Shown here in pieces: positions 53,180 through 64,000 of a DNA stretch of 64,000 nucleotides; position 1 is the first letter of the stretch, and each line of letters starts with the position of its first letter. The notes below the pieces were generated by a model. The model did no database searches. It saw only the letters and a list, made by a program, of their open reading frames with translations, and was not told the DNA's origin. A program made the translations under genes and the position numbers. Source of the DNA: Strigamia acuminata (lineage: Eukaryota > Arthropoda > Chilopoda > Geophilomorpha > Linotaeniidae); NCBI GenBank assembly GCA_949358305.1, contig OX442320.1, positions 1,242,501-1,306,500 of the forward strand. The letters run 5' to 3'.

Positions 53180-55016
53180 GATTGCCTGTCAGACATGTAC
53201 CATTTGTCCGTTGGTGTTTTTCTCCACATAGCATTCTTCGGGAGCTTTGGCTCTGAAGGCGCTTCTTTAGCGGCTCGAAAAATGACAACGTCCTTGGGAC
53301 ATACGTGCTGTGTATCCGTTCTAGGTGTTGGCGCAGTAGTCGCAGTCATGGCGTGGACATCAGACTTTTGTGCTGCCGCTGATGCAGACTCCTTTGGCGG
53401 GTCCCTATTTGATTCCTCGCTGTTGGGATCTTCTGGATCAAGCGCACAAGTCGACATGTCCTCGAGCAATGCTGTAAATACTTTGTTGAATCTTGAAAAA
53501 CGACCAGACCTGGACGAAGTAGATTGTTGATTTAACTTCTCTTCCTCTGTTTTGGTACGTGTGGCAGGACCCACTCCTGCGGGTAAAGGCATCTCCTGGT
53601 CCGAAACTCCGCACTGTTTGTACTCAAAAGTCCGCAACGAATCCAACTGAAGGCGATTATCGACGTCGTTGCCCATTTTGACTGCGTCGTCGATCGTCCT
53701 GATGCACCAAGAGCGCATTAATTGTACGACTTGAGTTTGCATCATGCCCTGAACTCGTTCCCACTGCAAGCCCTTGTCCTTGTATCCAGCAATGTTTAAA
53801 TAATGAATCATCTCGCTGAGGAACGACATAGTCGATTCCCCTGGCTTTTGTTTGCGCTGAGACAACTTAACATTAGCTAAAGCTGAATTAATGGAAAATA
53901 CCTGCCTGAAAACTAATTCAAAGTCCTCCCAATTGTTAGGTTTTGGAGTCAGAGCCATCCACCAACGTTGCGCTCTATTTCGAAGCGCGAGAACCACGTA
54001 TACTTTCAAATATATTCCTTCCGGTGCTCCCATGGTAAACATGTGCGCATATAGCTTACCTAGGAACAAGTCCACTGTGTCGAAAGTAGCTTCATCCGGG
54101 TCAAAGTATGGAATTTTTTCAACTTTAAGTTTATACCTTCCAACCTGAGCGGCTTGACGCTGATCCTCCGACTCCAACGAGAGTTGAGATCTTGTGTGAG
54201 GGTGCTGTCTTGAGGCGCTGAGTGGTATGCCTTGACTACCTCTTTGAGCGGAATCCGGGTCAGGATCTGGTGGTGGGTCCCGTGGAACATTGAAAGTCGT
54301 GTCTCCCTGTTGTGAATGTTGTTGGCGTCGTCTCGGAGAATAAGAGCCAGTGCGTCGTGGTCCTGACGCACGTCCAGTATCTCCAAAAGAAAAATCGGCT
54401 CCCCGAGCGTCCTCTCGACCACGACGTGTGGCCCCTGAACCTGCTTCTGGTGCTGGTGGTTCAGGCTGAGTTCGCTCGTTGTGCGAATGGATAAATTCCT
54501 CCACTCTATCGTTCAGCTCGCGCCTAATTTGCCTCATCGATTCGAGCAACTCCTGGCGAAGTTCGTGTTGTAACTCCCTTCTATCCTCTCGTAATACCCT
54601 CATCAATGCTTCCATCGTCAATGCAGGTGGATTCCTTCGATGTTGTTGTGGTTCCGGTTGCATAAATACGGGTTGATAAGGAGGCGGCGGTCCTCGTTGA
54701 ATGTCTTCTCGAACCGCTCGCATCCCGTCCACAATTTGTCTTCTTTCCATGAGTGAGTCCTGCAAATGGCGTCTATTTTCCTCCCATTGATCCCGCGCCG
54801 CAGCCGCTTCCCGTTCATGTTGGAGTTGATCCGCTTCCATTTGAGCGTATGTCCTCCATGATTGGAAAATGGTACGTCTGTGGATATTGGTTGTACCAAT
54901 AGATCCTGCTGCTGGTCTGGCTCATGGATAGGTGAGTCTGGAAGTGGCAAAGTATGCGCTTGTTCGGCTTCTACGTCCGAAACACTGGATTGCGACAAAG
55001 TGTCGCGTGAAGCCAT
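53101..55016 (-). pseudogene. Gypsy E gag
   Basis: ATG at 55016. After about 55 codons the frame shifts near 54860; the second frame runs 54840-53101 (579 codons). A charged coiled-coil (EREAAAARDQWEENRRHLQD) precedes an Arg/Pro/Gly-rich segment, then a Retrotrans_gag-type capsid (VEKIPYFDPDEATFDTVDLF..., QRWWMALTPKPNNWEDFELV, PGESTMSFLSEMIHYL). The C-terminus has a CPVCGKEW pair but no classical CCHC knuckle in frame. Gag stop at 53101 overlaps pol. Confidence 0.8.
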
Positions 55017-55166
55017 GTTGAAATAATAATATGTGTGCCGGCAAAAATAAGTAATTAATCAAATAAATATAACGACCTATACTTGCGTAGTCTTCACTGA
55101 AGAAAATGGTGGTTTGTGTTCTCTTAGAACACGTTTCGAGTTGAATCCTGTCTAGCTCGCCAAGAT
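55017..55166 (-). other. 5' leader of gypsy E with primer-binding site
   Basis: 150 bp between 5' LTR and gag. TGGCGAGCTAGACAGGAT (55162-55145, minus strand) starts four bases from the LTR and is the likely tRNA primer site; tRNA not identified. Confidence 0.6.
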
Positions 55167-56207
55167 TGTCACGTTGTAGTCGACTTTTTAACAATGGTTT
55201 CGGAAATTTAAGAATTTCCAGGGATTGTAATAACCAGAAAATTTAGGTTCGCAGGCGCTGCAACTCTTAAAACTTTGCCGGGGGTGGTAGCTAGGTTAAG
55301 ACAGCGTCTATTCGTGAAATCTGTATTTTATGGGTGCAGGATTCAATTCGGGCGCCGTACAAAATGGCGAACGTTGATACTTCGAATTTAAGACCAAAAT
55401 ATCGCTCTTCACTAGGGAAAATGTCGTCATATGCTAGGCGTACTTACGAAGAGTATGTTTCTTCTCCTGAACACGCGCAAACGTTGGGTGAACGCGCAAA
55501 CAGGTACCAAACCGCAGACAACGTCGTCGAACCGTCGATAATGAAATGAATACGCAATTGAGACGAGTATGAGTTCAAAATGTCTAGGCTGAGGAGGAAG
55601 TCACAGTCGTGGCATAAAATGTATTGACGAATTAAGACCGTCGAATACGCCGTTTTTCCAGTAATTTGTACGCAAATAATGGGCAAATAATAAAGGTTGT
55701 GGTTAGTTAGACTAACATGAGAATTCGGGCTGCATAATGACCGTATGCGTTGAGACGCAACATAAATCGCACTTGGAAATCTCCCAGTTGAGACAGGAGC
55801 TGTTGTCTAGTCGAAGGCGAAAATTATTCTCTCTGTCCAAGTTGTCTTGACAGAACAAGTCACCTCTGATCACATGTCAAAGGCCAAGTCAATTCCCAAT
55901 GGGGACTGGGCAGAAAACAGGCGATCAGGGGTGAAATATGTAAATTTAGAGCGCGATTATATCAACTTATCGCAGAATTCTCATGAATTGTCTGGATGAG
56001 GTGACCAAAACCAGGCCAAATCAAAGATAAATGTCAAAAATAAGGAAAATAATATAAAATAAAATAATAAGTTTAGATTTGGGAAAAATAAAATAAATTA
56101 AAGGAATTAAAACAATTTTTCAATAAAATTGGGAAAAACTAGGGAAAAGGCGCAAAATGCGCTTAAAATTTTGAAACTTTCTACTGCTCAAAGTCAGGAC
56201 CGTGACA
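55167..56207 (-). repeat. 5' LTR of gypsy element E
   Basis: 1041 bp; pairs with 7307-8347; flanked by GGCT. Confidence 0.95.
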
Positions 56208-58248
56208 GGCTATTTTTGTTTTTAAAGAGCAAAAGCCTTCGGGGGGGGGGAAATTTAATTTCTGGTGAGGAAAAAATATTTTCATTCAACTGTTTAACAT
56301 TTTTTTTTTTGGTTTTGATAAATGTTTATCAATTTGTTTGTTTGATCACATATCCGTTTTTCCTACAAGATATATTACATGCTGTCACATGGCTTACTTT
56401 TAACACAGCTGGTTTTGGAAGGTTCCATTACTTAGAAGGAATAAAATTTTTATTTGTAAATGAAAATTATTAATTATAAAAGTTAAAATGGAATTAAAAA
56501 GAATCAAATGAGAATTCATTTGATTTTTTCTAATGGTTAGTTTTAATTCTAATTCCATTTCATTTTTAAATTGGTTTAATAACTTCCAACTTTAATAGAA
56601 ATACACTTGTCTTTTAATAAAAGTCATTCAATTGACTTTTTCTTATTTAAATTGAAACAATTTAAAAATGAGAATTCATTTGATTTTTTTCTAATGGATT
56701 GTTTTAATTCTAATTCCATTTCATTTTAAATTGATTTAATAACTTCCAACTTTAATAGAAATACACTTGTCTTTTAATAAAAGTCATTCAATTGACTTTT
56801 TCTTATTTAAAAATTAGTTTTATTTTTCTTTACAAATAGAATTAAAATAATCCACCAGAAAAAAAAATCAAATGAATTGTCATTTTAAAATGTTTAAATA
56901 CATTTCAACTCTTTTGCAATTAAACTGGTCTATCAACTAGGTTGTGAGACGGAACGAAGCGTTGCGTTGGTAGAAACCAGGTTGACTGAACTTTATTTGA
57001 AAACAACAAGCTTAAATACAACAAGAACAATGGAACGAATGTGTCACGTTTCGATAGCCCGAAAGTGACGTTATGTCAACGTGTCGTTTGGGTCACCGAC
57101 CGGAAAGGTGACCAAAGGTCACATAGGTCACATTTCATTTGTAAATAAAAACAAATCAAATAAATTCTCATTTTTAAAATGTTTCAATTTAAATAAGAAA
57201 AAGTCAATTGAACGACTTTTATTAAAAGACAAGTGTATTTCTATTAAAGTTGGAAGTTATTAAACCAATTTAAAAATGAAATGGAATTAGAATTAAAACA
57301 ATCCATTAGAAAAAATCAAATGAATTCTCATTTTTAATTTGTTTCAATTTAAATAAGAAAAAGTCAATTGAATGACTTTTTGTTAATTGACAAGTGTATT
57401 TCTATTAAAGTTGGAAGTTATTAAACCAATTGAAAATGAAATGGAATTAGAATTAAAACAATCCATTAGAAAAAAATCAAATGAATTCTCATTTTTAACC
57501 TAAACATCCTCATTTTCCCGCTCTCGAAACACTTCCTTATGCCTCTTATTCGTCGTCCCTGAAATGATGGATTGCCCATTTATTGCTTGTTCCAGGTGAG
57601 TAGTTCTTACAACAAATGAAATGAAATGAAATTGCTTTAGGTGAAAATGATTAAAGGTAATTTAAAAATGAGAATTCATTTGATTTTTTTCTAATGGATT
57701 GTTTTAATTCTAATTCCATTTCATTTTAAATTGGTTTAATAACTTCCAACTTTAATAGAAATACACTTGTCTATTAACAAAAAGTCATTCAATTGACTTT
57801 TTCTTATTTAAAATTAGTTTTATTTTTCTTTGCAAATGGAATTAAAATAATCCACCAGAAAAAAATAAATTCTCATTTTAATTTGTTAGAAAACATTTCA
57901 ACTTTTTGGAATTAAACTTGTTTAAAAATGAGAACACATTTCATTTATAAATAAAAAAAATTTCCCTCCCCCCCCGGGCAATTGAATTAAAATGAGTAAT
58001 GCAATGTTGAAATGTATTAAACCAATTTTAAATGAGAATTCATTTTAATTTTTTCTGATGGATTGTTTTAATACATTTTAACTTTTAGAATTACACATTT
58101 TCATTTACAAATAAAAATTAAAAATAAGTATAAATATAAATACAGAAGCGTGCGGGACAACCTAACATAACCTAACCTAAACATTCCCATTCTCCCGCCC
58201 TCGAACCACTTCCTCATTTTAACCTTTTTTAATTTTTGAGCTGAAATC
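56208..58248. repeat. AT-rich mosaic of about 155-bp repeats in direct and inverted orientation
   Basis: A unit with AATGAGAATTCATTTGATTT, CTAATTCCATTTCATTTT, AATAACTTCCAACTTTAATA and AAGTCATTCAATTGACTTTT occurs forward at about 56505-56656, 56667-56810 and 57659-57815, and inverted at about 57180-57335 and 57340-57498, with a partial copy near 58020-58075. Homopolymeric G (about 56239-56249) and C (57967-57976) runs next to AAATTT lie near the two ends in opposite orientation. A unique GC-richer island (56940-57120) lies between forward and inverted copies. No gene supported; a 114-codon ORF at 56129-56473 crosses the LTR border and is not credible. Confidence 0.7.
58159..58181. repeat. Short CCTAA (telomere-type) repeat
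   Basis: AACCTAACATAACCTAACCT is a degenerate run of the CCTAA (TTAGG) pentamer typical of insect and other arthropod telomeres; here it is interstitial and short. A single AACCTAAAC remnant also occurs near 57497. Confidence 0.5.
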
Positions 58249-59952
58249 ATGGATTGCCCATTTAGTGTGTGGCCCCACGGAACCATTTTTCCAACAACAG
58301 ACAAGAATGAAAAATCTGAGGTGGAGAAACCGAAAGTGAAAGGTTCAATGACCACGTGCGCAACCACTCAAGAAGCCAAGCAGTCTACTAGTGCAAAAAC
58401 GAAGAATGAACCGAAATCTGAAAGCAAGAATACGCCTTTAAAGACAAACAAGTGCATTTTTTGTGAAGATGAACATTTGAACGGCTCTTGTAAAAAGGAT
58501 TTCGAAATCAACGCGAAAATCGAAATAGTTAAGAAAAACCGACTGTGTTTTAATTGTTTCAGAACTGGGCATAGAGTGGGAGACTGCAAGGTCAAATTTT
58601 CTTGTAAACATTGTGGTGGGCGACACCACTCCACAATATGCAAAAAATCCGAGGTGAAGAATTCAACGAGCGCTGCGGAGAAGCCGAAGGAGCCACAAGT
58701 AACAACACATGTTTCATGCGCAATCTCGACGACTCTTCAACTAATGATATTCACCGCGGACCTCAAGACCAAATCAGAAGGAACTCACAGCATTCGTGGA
58801 ATGATCGACCCGGGAAGCCATCGATCGTTCATTACAAAAGAATTTGTTGAAAGACTGAAACTGAAAAAATGCGGCAGTGTCTCTGCCACCACACAGAGAT
58901 TCAACGACTCGTCTCCAGCAGCCACGGACTATGATGTGTTTAATGTCACACTGCAGAGTAAAAATGACACTCAAGATTTGAAACTTTCAATGCTTTCTGT
59001 GGAAAATTTGCCACGAGTGCAGGGCATTCTTAACTCATCAATAATAGACAAGGTGAAGAAGTTAAACCTTGAACTTGCTGAAGACCTACCAGCTAAGACT
59101 TCTCAAATCGATGTGCTTTTAGGAGTCGACGTGTGGTGGAAGGTCCTTAAGGACGGCAAGAAAAAAGTAAACGCAGATCTTGGATTAATAAATACAATTT
59201 TTGGATGGGTCTTGTCCGGAGCGGCTGGAAACACCAATTTGTTTGAAGATGAGAAAGGAATGACAACATGTTGCAACACATGCGACTTAGACATCCAAGA
59301 AAAATTGGACAAACTGTGGAACTTGGAAGCAATCGGAATAAATGCGGGAGAAAAAGAATCCGACTTTATTCGCGATCGATTCGAATCAACTACGAAGCGT
59401 CTAGACGATGGACGTTATGAAGTCATGCTGCCATTCAATGGACAGGAAGTCGACTTGGAATCTAATTGGGAGTTGGCCATGAACCAACTGGCCAACACGC
59501 TCAAAAGAATAGATGCCAACGAGGATTACAAAAAACGTTACGACGAGTCCATGTGGCAGTATATTCACGAAAATCACGCGGAGGAAGTCCCAAAAGAGGA
59601 GCGTTTTCTGAAGAAAGGAACCTACAATATACCTCACCACCCTGTAATCAAGGAGGATCGAGACACGACGAAATTTAGAGTGGTGTTTAACGCCTCTTCA
59701 GCGAAAAAAGGAAAGCGTTCCCTCAATGACTGTCTATTTCCGGGACCTTCCCTTAATCCAGACTTAATACTCGTTATAGTGAGATTCCGTCTCTATTGTA
59801 TTCCAATAATAGCAGACATTAAGCAAGCGTTTCTCCAGGTTATGATCAACCCAACTCAAACAAACTTTTTACGTTTTTTGTGGGTCGCTCGTGACTATTT
59901 CAAGGAACCATATTCATGGCAAAATTTGTGGAATCATCTAATGGTTCTGTGA
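58249..59952 (+). pseudogene. BEL/Pao H gag-pol, first part (chimeric 5' end, CCHC, protease, RT)
   Basis: ATG at 58249 gives about 17 residues from non-BEL DNA, then joins Gag in frame just before the zinc fingers (CIFCEDEHLNGSC, CFNCFRTGHRVGDC, CKHCGGRHHSTIC). Protease with DPGS, then RT to a TGA at 59950-59952 where F has CAA. A CGA ancestor with a C-to-T change would explain TGA, while F carries CAA. The ORF after the TGA starts with a chance ATG. Confidence 0.9.
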
Positions 59953-62586
59953 ATGATTGTCGTGCCATTTGGCGTCATTTCTTCTCCATTCCTCTTGTGT
60001 GCGACGATTAGGAAACAAGCGAAACAATTTGAGAAAACTCATGCAAAAGAAGTCGACGCACTCGATGATGGAATCTTCATGGATGATTTGACGTCAGGAG
60101 GAGATTTTACAGCCGACACAACCTCACATTGCGAGAAACTGAAAATGATATTAGACGACGGAAAGCTTCCCCTCGTGAAGTGGGCGACCTCAAGCAAGGA
60201 CGTCTTCAACAATTTGAAAAAAGAAGGTTTTCATATGCGAGGAGAGGAGTTTTCGGACTTAGGAATTATAAAAATGCTTGGAATATTGTGGAACACGGCA
60301 GAAGATGTCATGATGTTTAACATTCCGACAATTGAAAAAATTCCGAATACGAAGCGAGAAGTTGTTTCATTAATGGCTTCCATATTCGATCCAATGGGAC
60401 TCATTGCTCCTGTTGTGCTTCAAATGAAACTGCTAGTTCAAGCAATCTGGATGAGGACAAAAAACTGGGATGAAAAGATTCTTGACTCAGAGAAAAAAGA
60501 AGTCGAAGAGTGGAGTCAAGACATACAAAAATTGAAAGAATTGAAAGTTCAACGTTGGCTACAGACTTATTCCGGTCAAGACATCACTTTAGAAGTTTTC
60601 TGTGACGCAAGCACAAAGGCATTTGGCTGTTCAATTTTTGTCGTCAATCTGGAGGGCAAAAGAACTTTATTGTTGAGTAAATGTCGTATTGCGCCGACGA
60701 AAAAAGTGACTCTTCCTCGACTTGAATTAACTGCAGCAGTGGTAGGAGTGCGAATGACCAAGTACCTGTTAGAAAACTTTCTTCCAGGTTACCCCGTTAC
60801 TGAAATTCGTTACTACTCTGACTCCACCATAACTTTAGCCTGGATAAACAGTGACAAAAACGTGTGGAAGCCATACGTCTCAAACCGTGTTCAAGAAATT
60901 ATTTCTTCAACCAAACCCGAACAATGGTCTCACGTACCAACGGAATTTAACCCAGCAGATTTATTGACTCGACCACATAACTCAAAAACATTGATGCAAA
61001 ATAAACTTTGGTGGTTTGGAGTTGATGTCTCAAAATTAGAAAAAACAGAAATTATACAAGAGATTCTTCCAGAAGAGGAACGAAAAATTGTAGTGATGAC
61101 TATTCAAGTTAAGGAAAGTTTTCTTGGACAATTCTTCAAACGTTTCCGGAATTACAACAAACTTTTGAGAGTTTTTTCGTATATTTTGCGATGGAAAAAC
61201 AAACTTTTGCGCGGTGAGCCTCTCCCGCCACTCGAATTAGAGGACAACCAATTGAAGATCCTGCAGTTTTCCCAGAAATTACATTTTTCTGAGGAGATTG
61301 ATGATGTGAAAAACAAAAGAGAACTGTCTAAACATTCCACCCTACGTAATTTCGAGCTCTTCATTGACGAGGACGGATTACTTCGACTTCGTAGCCGCTT
61401 GAAAAAATCTTTATTGACATTCGATGAAGTGTATCCAATTATCTTGCCTTATGACAGTTGGATAACAAGACTTTTAATTAAAAAAGTGCATCTGGAGTTG
61501 CTTCACGGTGACATAAGCGAAACTTTGTATCACCTACGCGAACGATTTTGGATTATTCGAGGAAGAAGAACTATACAGACAGTTATACGAGAATGTGAAA
61601 TTTGCAGACGAGGAAAACTTGCTCGCAATAACCCTACAACTGGTGACCTTCCTGCTGAACGTGTGACACCAGCGGCGCCATTCCAAAATACGGGAGTGGA
61701 CCACTTGGGTCCCATTTATGTCGGCAGCAACAAGAAGGAAAAGAAAAAAGTTTACATCTTGCTTTTCACGTGTATGGTGACCCGTTCCATACATTTAGAA
61801 GTATCAGAGGACCTTTCTGTGCCAAAGTTTTTGCTTGCAATGAGAAGATTTGGGGCACGCTACGGATACCCTGGGAAAATCTTCTCTGATAACAGTAAGA
61901 CTTTTCAGCGCGGGAGCGTCGAATTACAATCATGGGGGAAACTCATCGGTCATTCAGATGTGAAAACTTTCCTATCCGAAAAGAGAGTGCTTTGGACTTT
62001 CATCCCACCGCTGTCTCCATGGATGGGCGGAGCGTGGGAGCGCTTAGTCCGCTCAGTAAAGGATAAACTTCGAAAAACTTTGTTGCGCAGCACTGTAGAC
62101 TTGGAAACTCTCCAAACATTGGTCTTGGAAATAAGTTCAGTGCTAAATTCCCGACCCTTAAGTTACGTCCCAGACAGTGTAGATGGTGGTAGAATTTTGA
62201 CACCTGAAAACTTTCTAACAGGAGGCATGCCAAAATACGTAATAAACAAACAACTGAGTGCAATTAAAAAATCAGATTTAAGAAAACTGGACATTAAACG
62301 ACGCCAATTTATTTGGGAGTTCTGGAAAATTTGGAAAAAGAGTTACCTCATGCAATTGAGGAATTTTTATGAATCCAAAGGTGATAAGTTCTTCAAAAAC
62401 CCTAAAGTAGACCAAATAGTGCTTCTAGAAAAAATGGGTACTAACCCATATTTTTGGCCACTTGCCAGGATAAAAGAAATTTTTCCCGGTGAGGATGGTC
62501 AAATCCGTGTGATAAAAGTTGTGCTACCCGATGGACGTGAGTTGAAAAGGTCAGTCAAGCTTGTGAGAGCCCTTGAACTTGAGTGA
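59953..62586 (+). pseudogene. BEL/Pao H gag-pol, second part (RT catalytic end, RNase H, integrase)
   Basis: 877 codons in frame with the first part. RT FMDD, RNase H (LEVFCDASTKAFGC; YYSDSTITLAW), and a complete integrase: zinc finger with CEIC, catalytic Asp in TGVDHLGPIY, Asp in IFSDNSKTF, Glu in GGAWERLVRSVK, and a DUF5641-type C-terminus (FWPLARIKEIFPGEDGQIR). No stop or frameshift. This is the only complete BEL integrase in the window. Confidence 0.92.
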
Positions 62587-62647
62587 TTTTTCTTTTGTGA
62601 ATTTTTTGCGTGGTTCTCGCTTCTCTGTCCTTTCGCCGGCAACTCGT

Positions 62648-64000
62648 TGTTGCAAACAACGTGGAAATATTTTGGAAATTGCATTTATTGCTGTGTTTTT
62701 TGTCATATTAAATATTCATAGTGTAGTGGAATTTTTGCCTATTATTTTCATTTATTGCTTTTCAGGTTTTTGCATTATTAAACTATTAAAGTGCTTTCTA
62801 GTGTTTGAGTTGTGTAAGATTAGATAATTCATTATTGTTTTCATTTATTTACAGTGTTTCATTTTGGTTTTATCTTATTTTACTATTTTTTCATGCTTGA
62901 TTTTGAATTTCGCTCAATTTTCAGTGTTATCGCCGAATCACAGTTCAGTTGCGCTATACGCGTGACGTCATTTTTCGAGACCTAGTTCGCTTTTGTTTGA
63001 ACTTCTAACTCTTAGTTTTATTGGTTTCAAACCTTCTAGAATTTTTATTGCTGTTGTTCTTGACTATTTTGGTGCTGAACTGTCGATTGGTGCACTCAAA
63101 ATTGGCCCTTGTGCGACCGTTTGGCCTGAACGAACGTTCGTTGTCGGCTCCCGGCAAGGCGGTGCCGACGATGTTTGTTTCGTTCCGTATACGTTTGATA
63201 TTGATTATTCTTTTCATTAACGTGTTGATTTTGTGCTGGAAATTACTTTTCCTTTATTTTATTGTGATTACCAAGTAGTTTTTATTCTGTATTGAGATTT
63301 TGTATTTCTTATGTGCGTATTTTACCGCCAATTTGATTCACGACGGGTGCCATCTTGGATTTCTATGTGATTTATATTTTAAATCTTTTTTATTCTTGAT
63401 TTATAATAACCTATATTATTATACTATTCTTTTGCGCTGTATTTCATTGTATTTTGCTGAATTTCATTACATTCTGTGCGATTCTGATTTCAAATCTGTT
63501 TCCAACCGAACAATACTCGTTCGTGATTGGTCGAACCGAATCTTGAGATGCGAACATCGTTTTTCTGTGATTTTAGCATTGTTTTATTGATTTAAGAACA
63601 TTGTTATGATTGTATTATTTATTCTCTGTTTCTTCGTGCACATTTTGGTGTATTTTATTCCGTATTGCTACGCGTACAGGCCGTCCCGATCAACGGACGA
63701 CCCGTATCGCGTAATTCGGCTATAATTCGGATAAAAGTTGCTAAATTTCGTCCATAGATGGCGTTGGCAATCGATTACATCATTGCCTCGTCACTGGACT
63801 TATCAATTAGTTAAAGGGGGTAACAGGAGCTTTCCTGTGAAGTGAATCCGCCCAAGTTTGACAGTTCTCTTCCGGCTCTCACTTGAGAGTGAACTCAAAT
63901 CCCTCCTATCCAATGTCAGCCTGTTCTTGGCTGGCTGCAGAAATTGTTATTAATTTAATCACTATTTAATAGTTTCAGATTGCATCTCAATTCAGAGTGT
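62648..64000 (+). repeat. 3' LTR of BEL/Pao element H (partial)
   Basis: Begins TGTTGCAAACAACGTGG 62 bases after the pol stop, as in F. Beyond the first 25 bases it is diverged from the F LTR, so H belongs to a different subfamily. No CA end matching the F LTR is seen before the window edge; where the LTR stops is unknown. No gene in this stretch. Confidence 0.55.

Larger units (their letters stand above)
7307..56207 (-). mobile_element. Element E: Ty3/gypsy LTR retrotransposon expanded by five nested insertions
   Basis: Two 1041-bp LTRs (7307-8347 and 55167-56207; TGTCAC...GTGACA ends) flanked by the 4-base duplication GGCT (7303-7306, 56208-56211). Coding order on the minus strand is gag, protease-RT-RNase H-integrase, then an extra ORF3 before the 3' LTR. 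A primer-binding-like TGGCGAGCTAGACAGGAT begins at 55162, four bases inside the 5' LTR; I could not assign its tRNA. A purine tract (AGGTGGGGGGGAA) abuts the 3' LTR at 8348. The LTRs differ at about five positions by eye. The element is dead: frame breaks in gag and ORF3, an in-frame stop and a deletion in pol, and insertions A(B(C)), D and F. Without insertions it would be about 12.6 kb. Confidence 0.95.
58249..64000 (+). mobile_element. Element H: 5'-truncated BEL/Pao retrotransposon, related to F
   Basis: Homology to element F starts abruptly at about 58300 (F position about 44849) and continues to the pol stop at 62586, with most codon differences silent. The 5' LTR, leader and the first roughly 315 Gag residues are missing and replaced by AT-rich mosaic DNA. 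A 3' LTR starts at 62648 (TGTTGCAAACAACGTGG), resembling the F LTR only at its beginning. It has no end inside the window. H keeps the integrase region deleted in F but has an in-frame TGA in RT. Confidence 0.85.

Noticed and set aside
56505-57498. CRISPR-like array
   Set aside because: Repeats are about 155 bp, AT-rich and in both orientations, without regular spacers; eukaryotic context.
58159-58181. Chromosome end (telomere)
   Set aside because: Only a short degenerate CCTAA run with BEL sequence on one side and AT-rich repeats on the other; interstitial.

Overview
The window looks like a transposon graveyard and nursery from an animal genome, most likely an arthropod. The evidence is a mix of Ty1/copia, Ty3/gypsy and BEL/Pao LTR retrotransposons, a Polinton/adintovirus-like gene cluster, a TTAA-flanked piggyBac-type MITE, and short CCTAA-type (TTAGG) repeats. 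I see no ordinary host gene, rRNA, tRNA or CRISPR. The species cannot be named from the sequence.

Layout. 1-3298: noncoding DNA with an edge ORF on the minus strand, two tandem duplications and an unusually dense set of perfect short hairpins. 3299-5142: three viral-type genes on the plus strand (parvovirus-like phospholipase A2, DDE integrase with chromodomain, adenain-like cysteine protease), followed by two small ORFs of unknown function and a fold-back MITE (5721-6352). 7307-56207: one Ty3/gypsy element (called E here, minus strand, 1041-bp LTRs, TSD GGCT) expanded to about 49 kb by nested insertions. 56208-58248: AT-rich mosaic of about 155-bp repeats in both orientations. 58249-64000: a 5'-truncated BEL/Pao element (H).

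Nesting. E carries gag, pol and an extra third ORF (ORF3). Copia element A (9990-30292, minus) sits in ORF3. Copia B (11837-25321, minus) sits in the RT of A. Copia C (13975-20605, minus, intact) sits in B. Copia D (31084-37868, plus, intact) sits in ORF3 at a second place. BEL/Pao element F (41335-50595, plus) sits in the RNase H region of E. All six have target-site duplications and TG...CA LTR ends. A, B, C and D each have an LTR pair that looks identical by eye, so this is a burst of recent insertions. E and F are slightly older.

Main discovery. All four copia elements encode, between integrase and reverse transcriptase, a segment that matches the methyl-CpG-binding domain (MBD) family: K/GWxR...RxSG..G..DVYY.P....RS....Y/WC...F.F. 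In C and D, and in the two halves of B, the arginine, aspartate and tyrosine positions used by MBD proteins to read methyl-CpG are kept; in A the aspartate and tyrosine are changed. I know of no description of an MBD inside copia Pol. A methylation-guided integration or nuclear-retention function is an inference. Other notable items: gypsy ORF3 with two DnaJ-type CxxCxGxG motifs, an AT-hook-like linker before the gypsy integrase, a structured leader block shared by copia A, B and D, and BEL copies F and H with different inactivating lesions.
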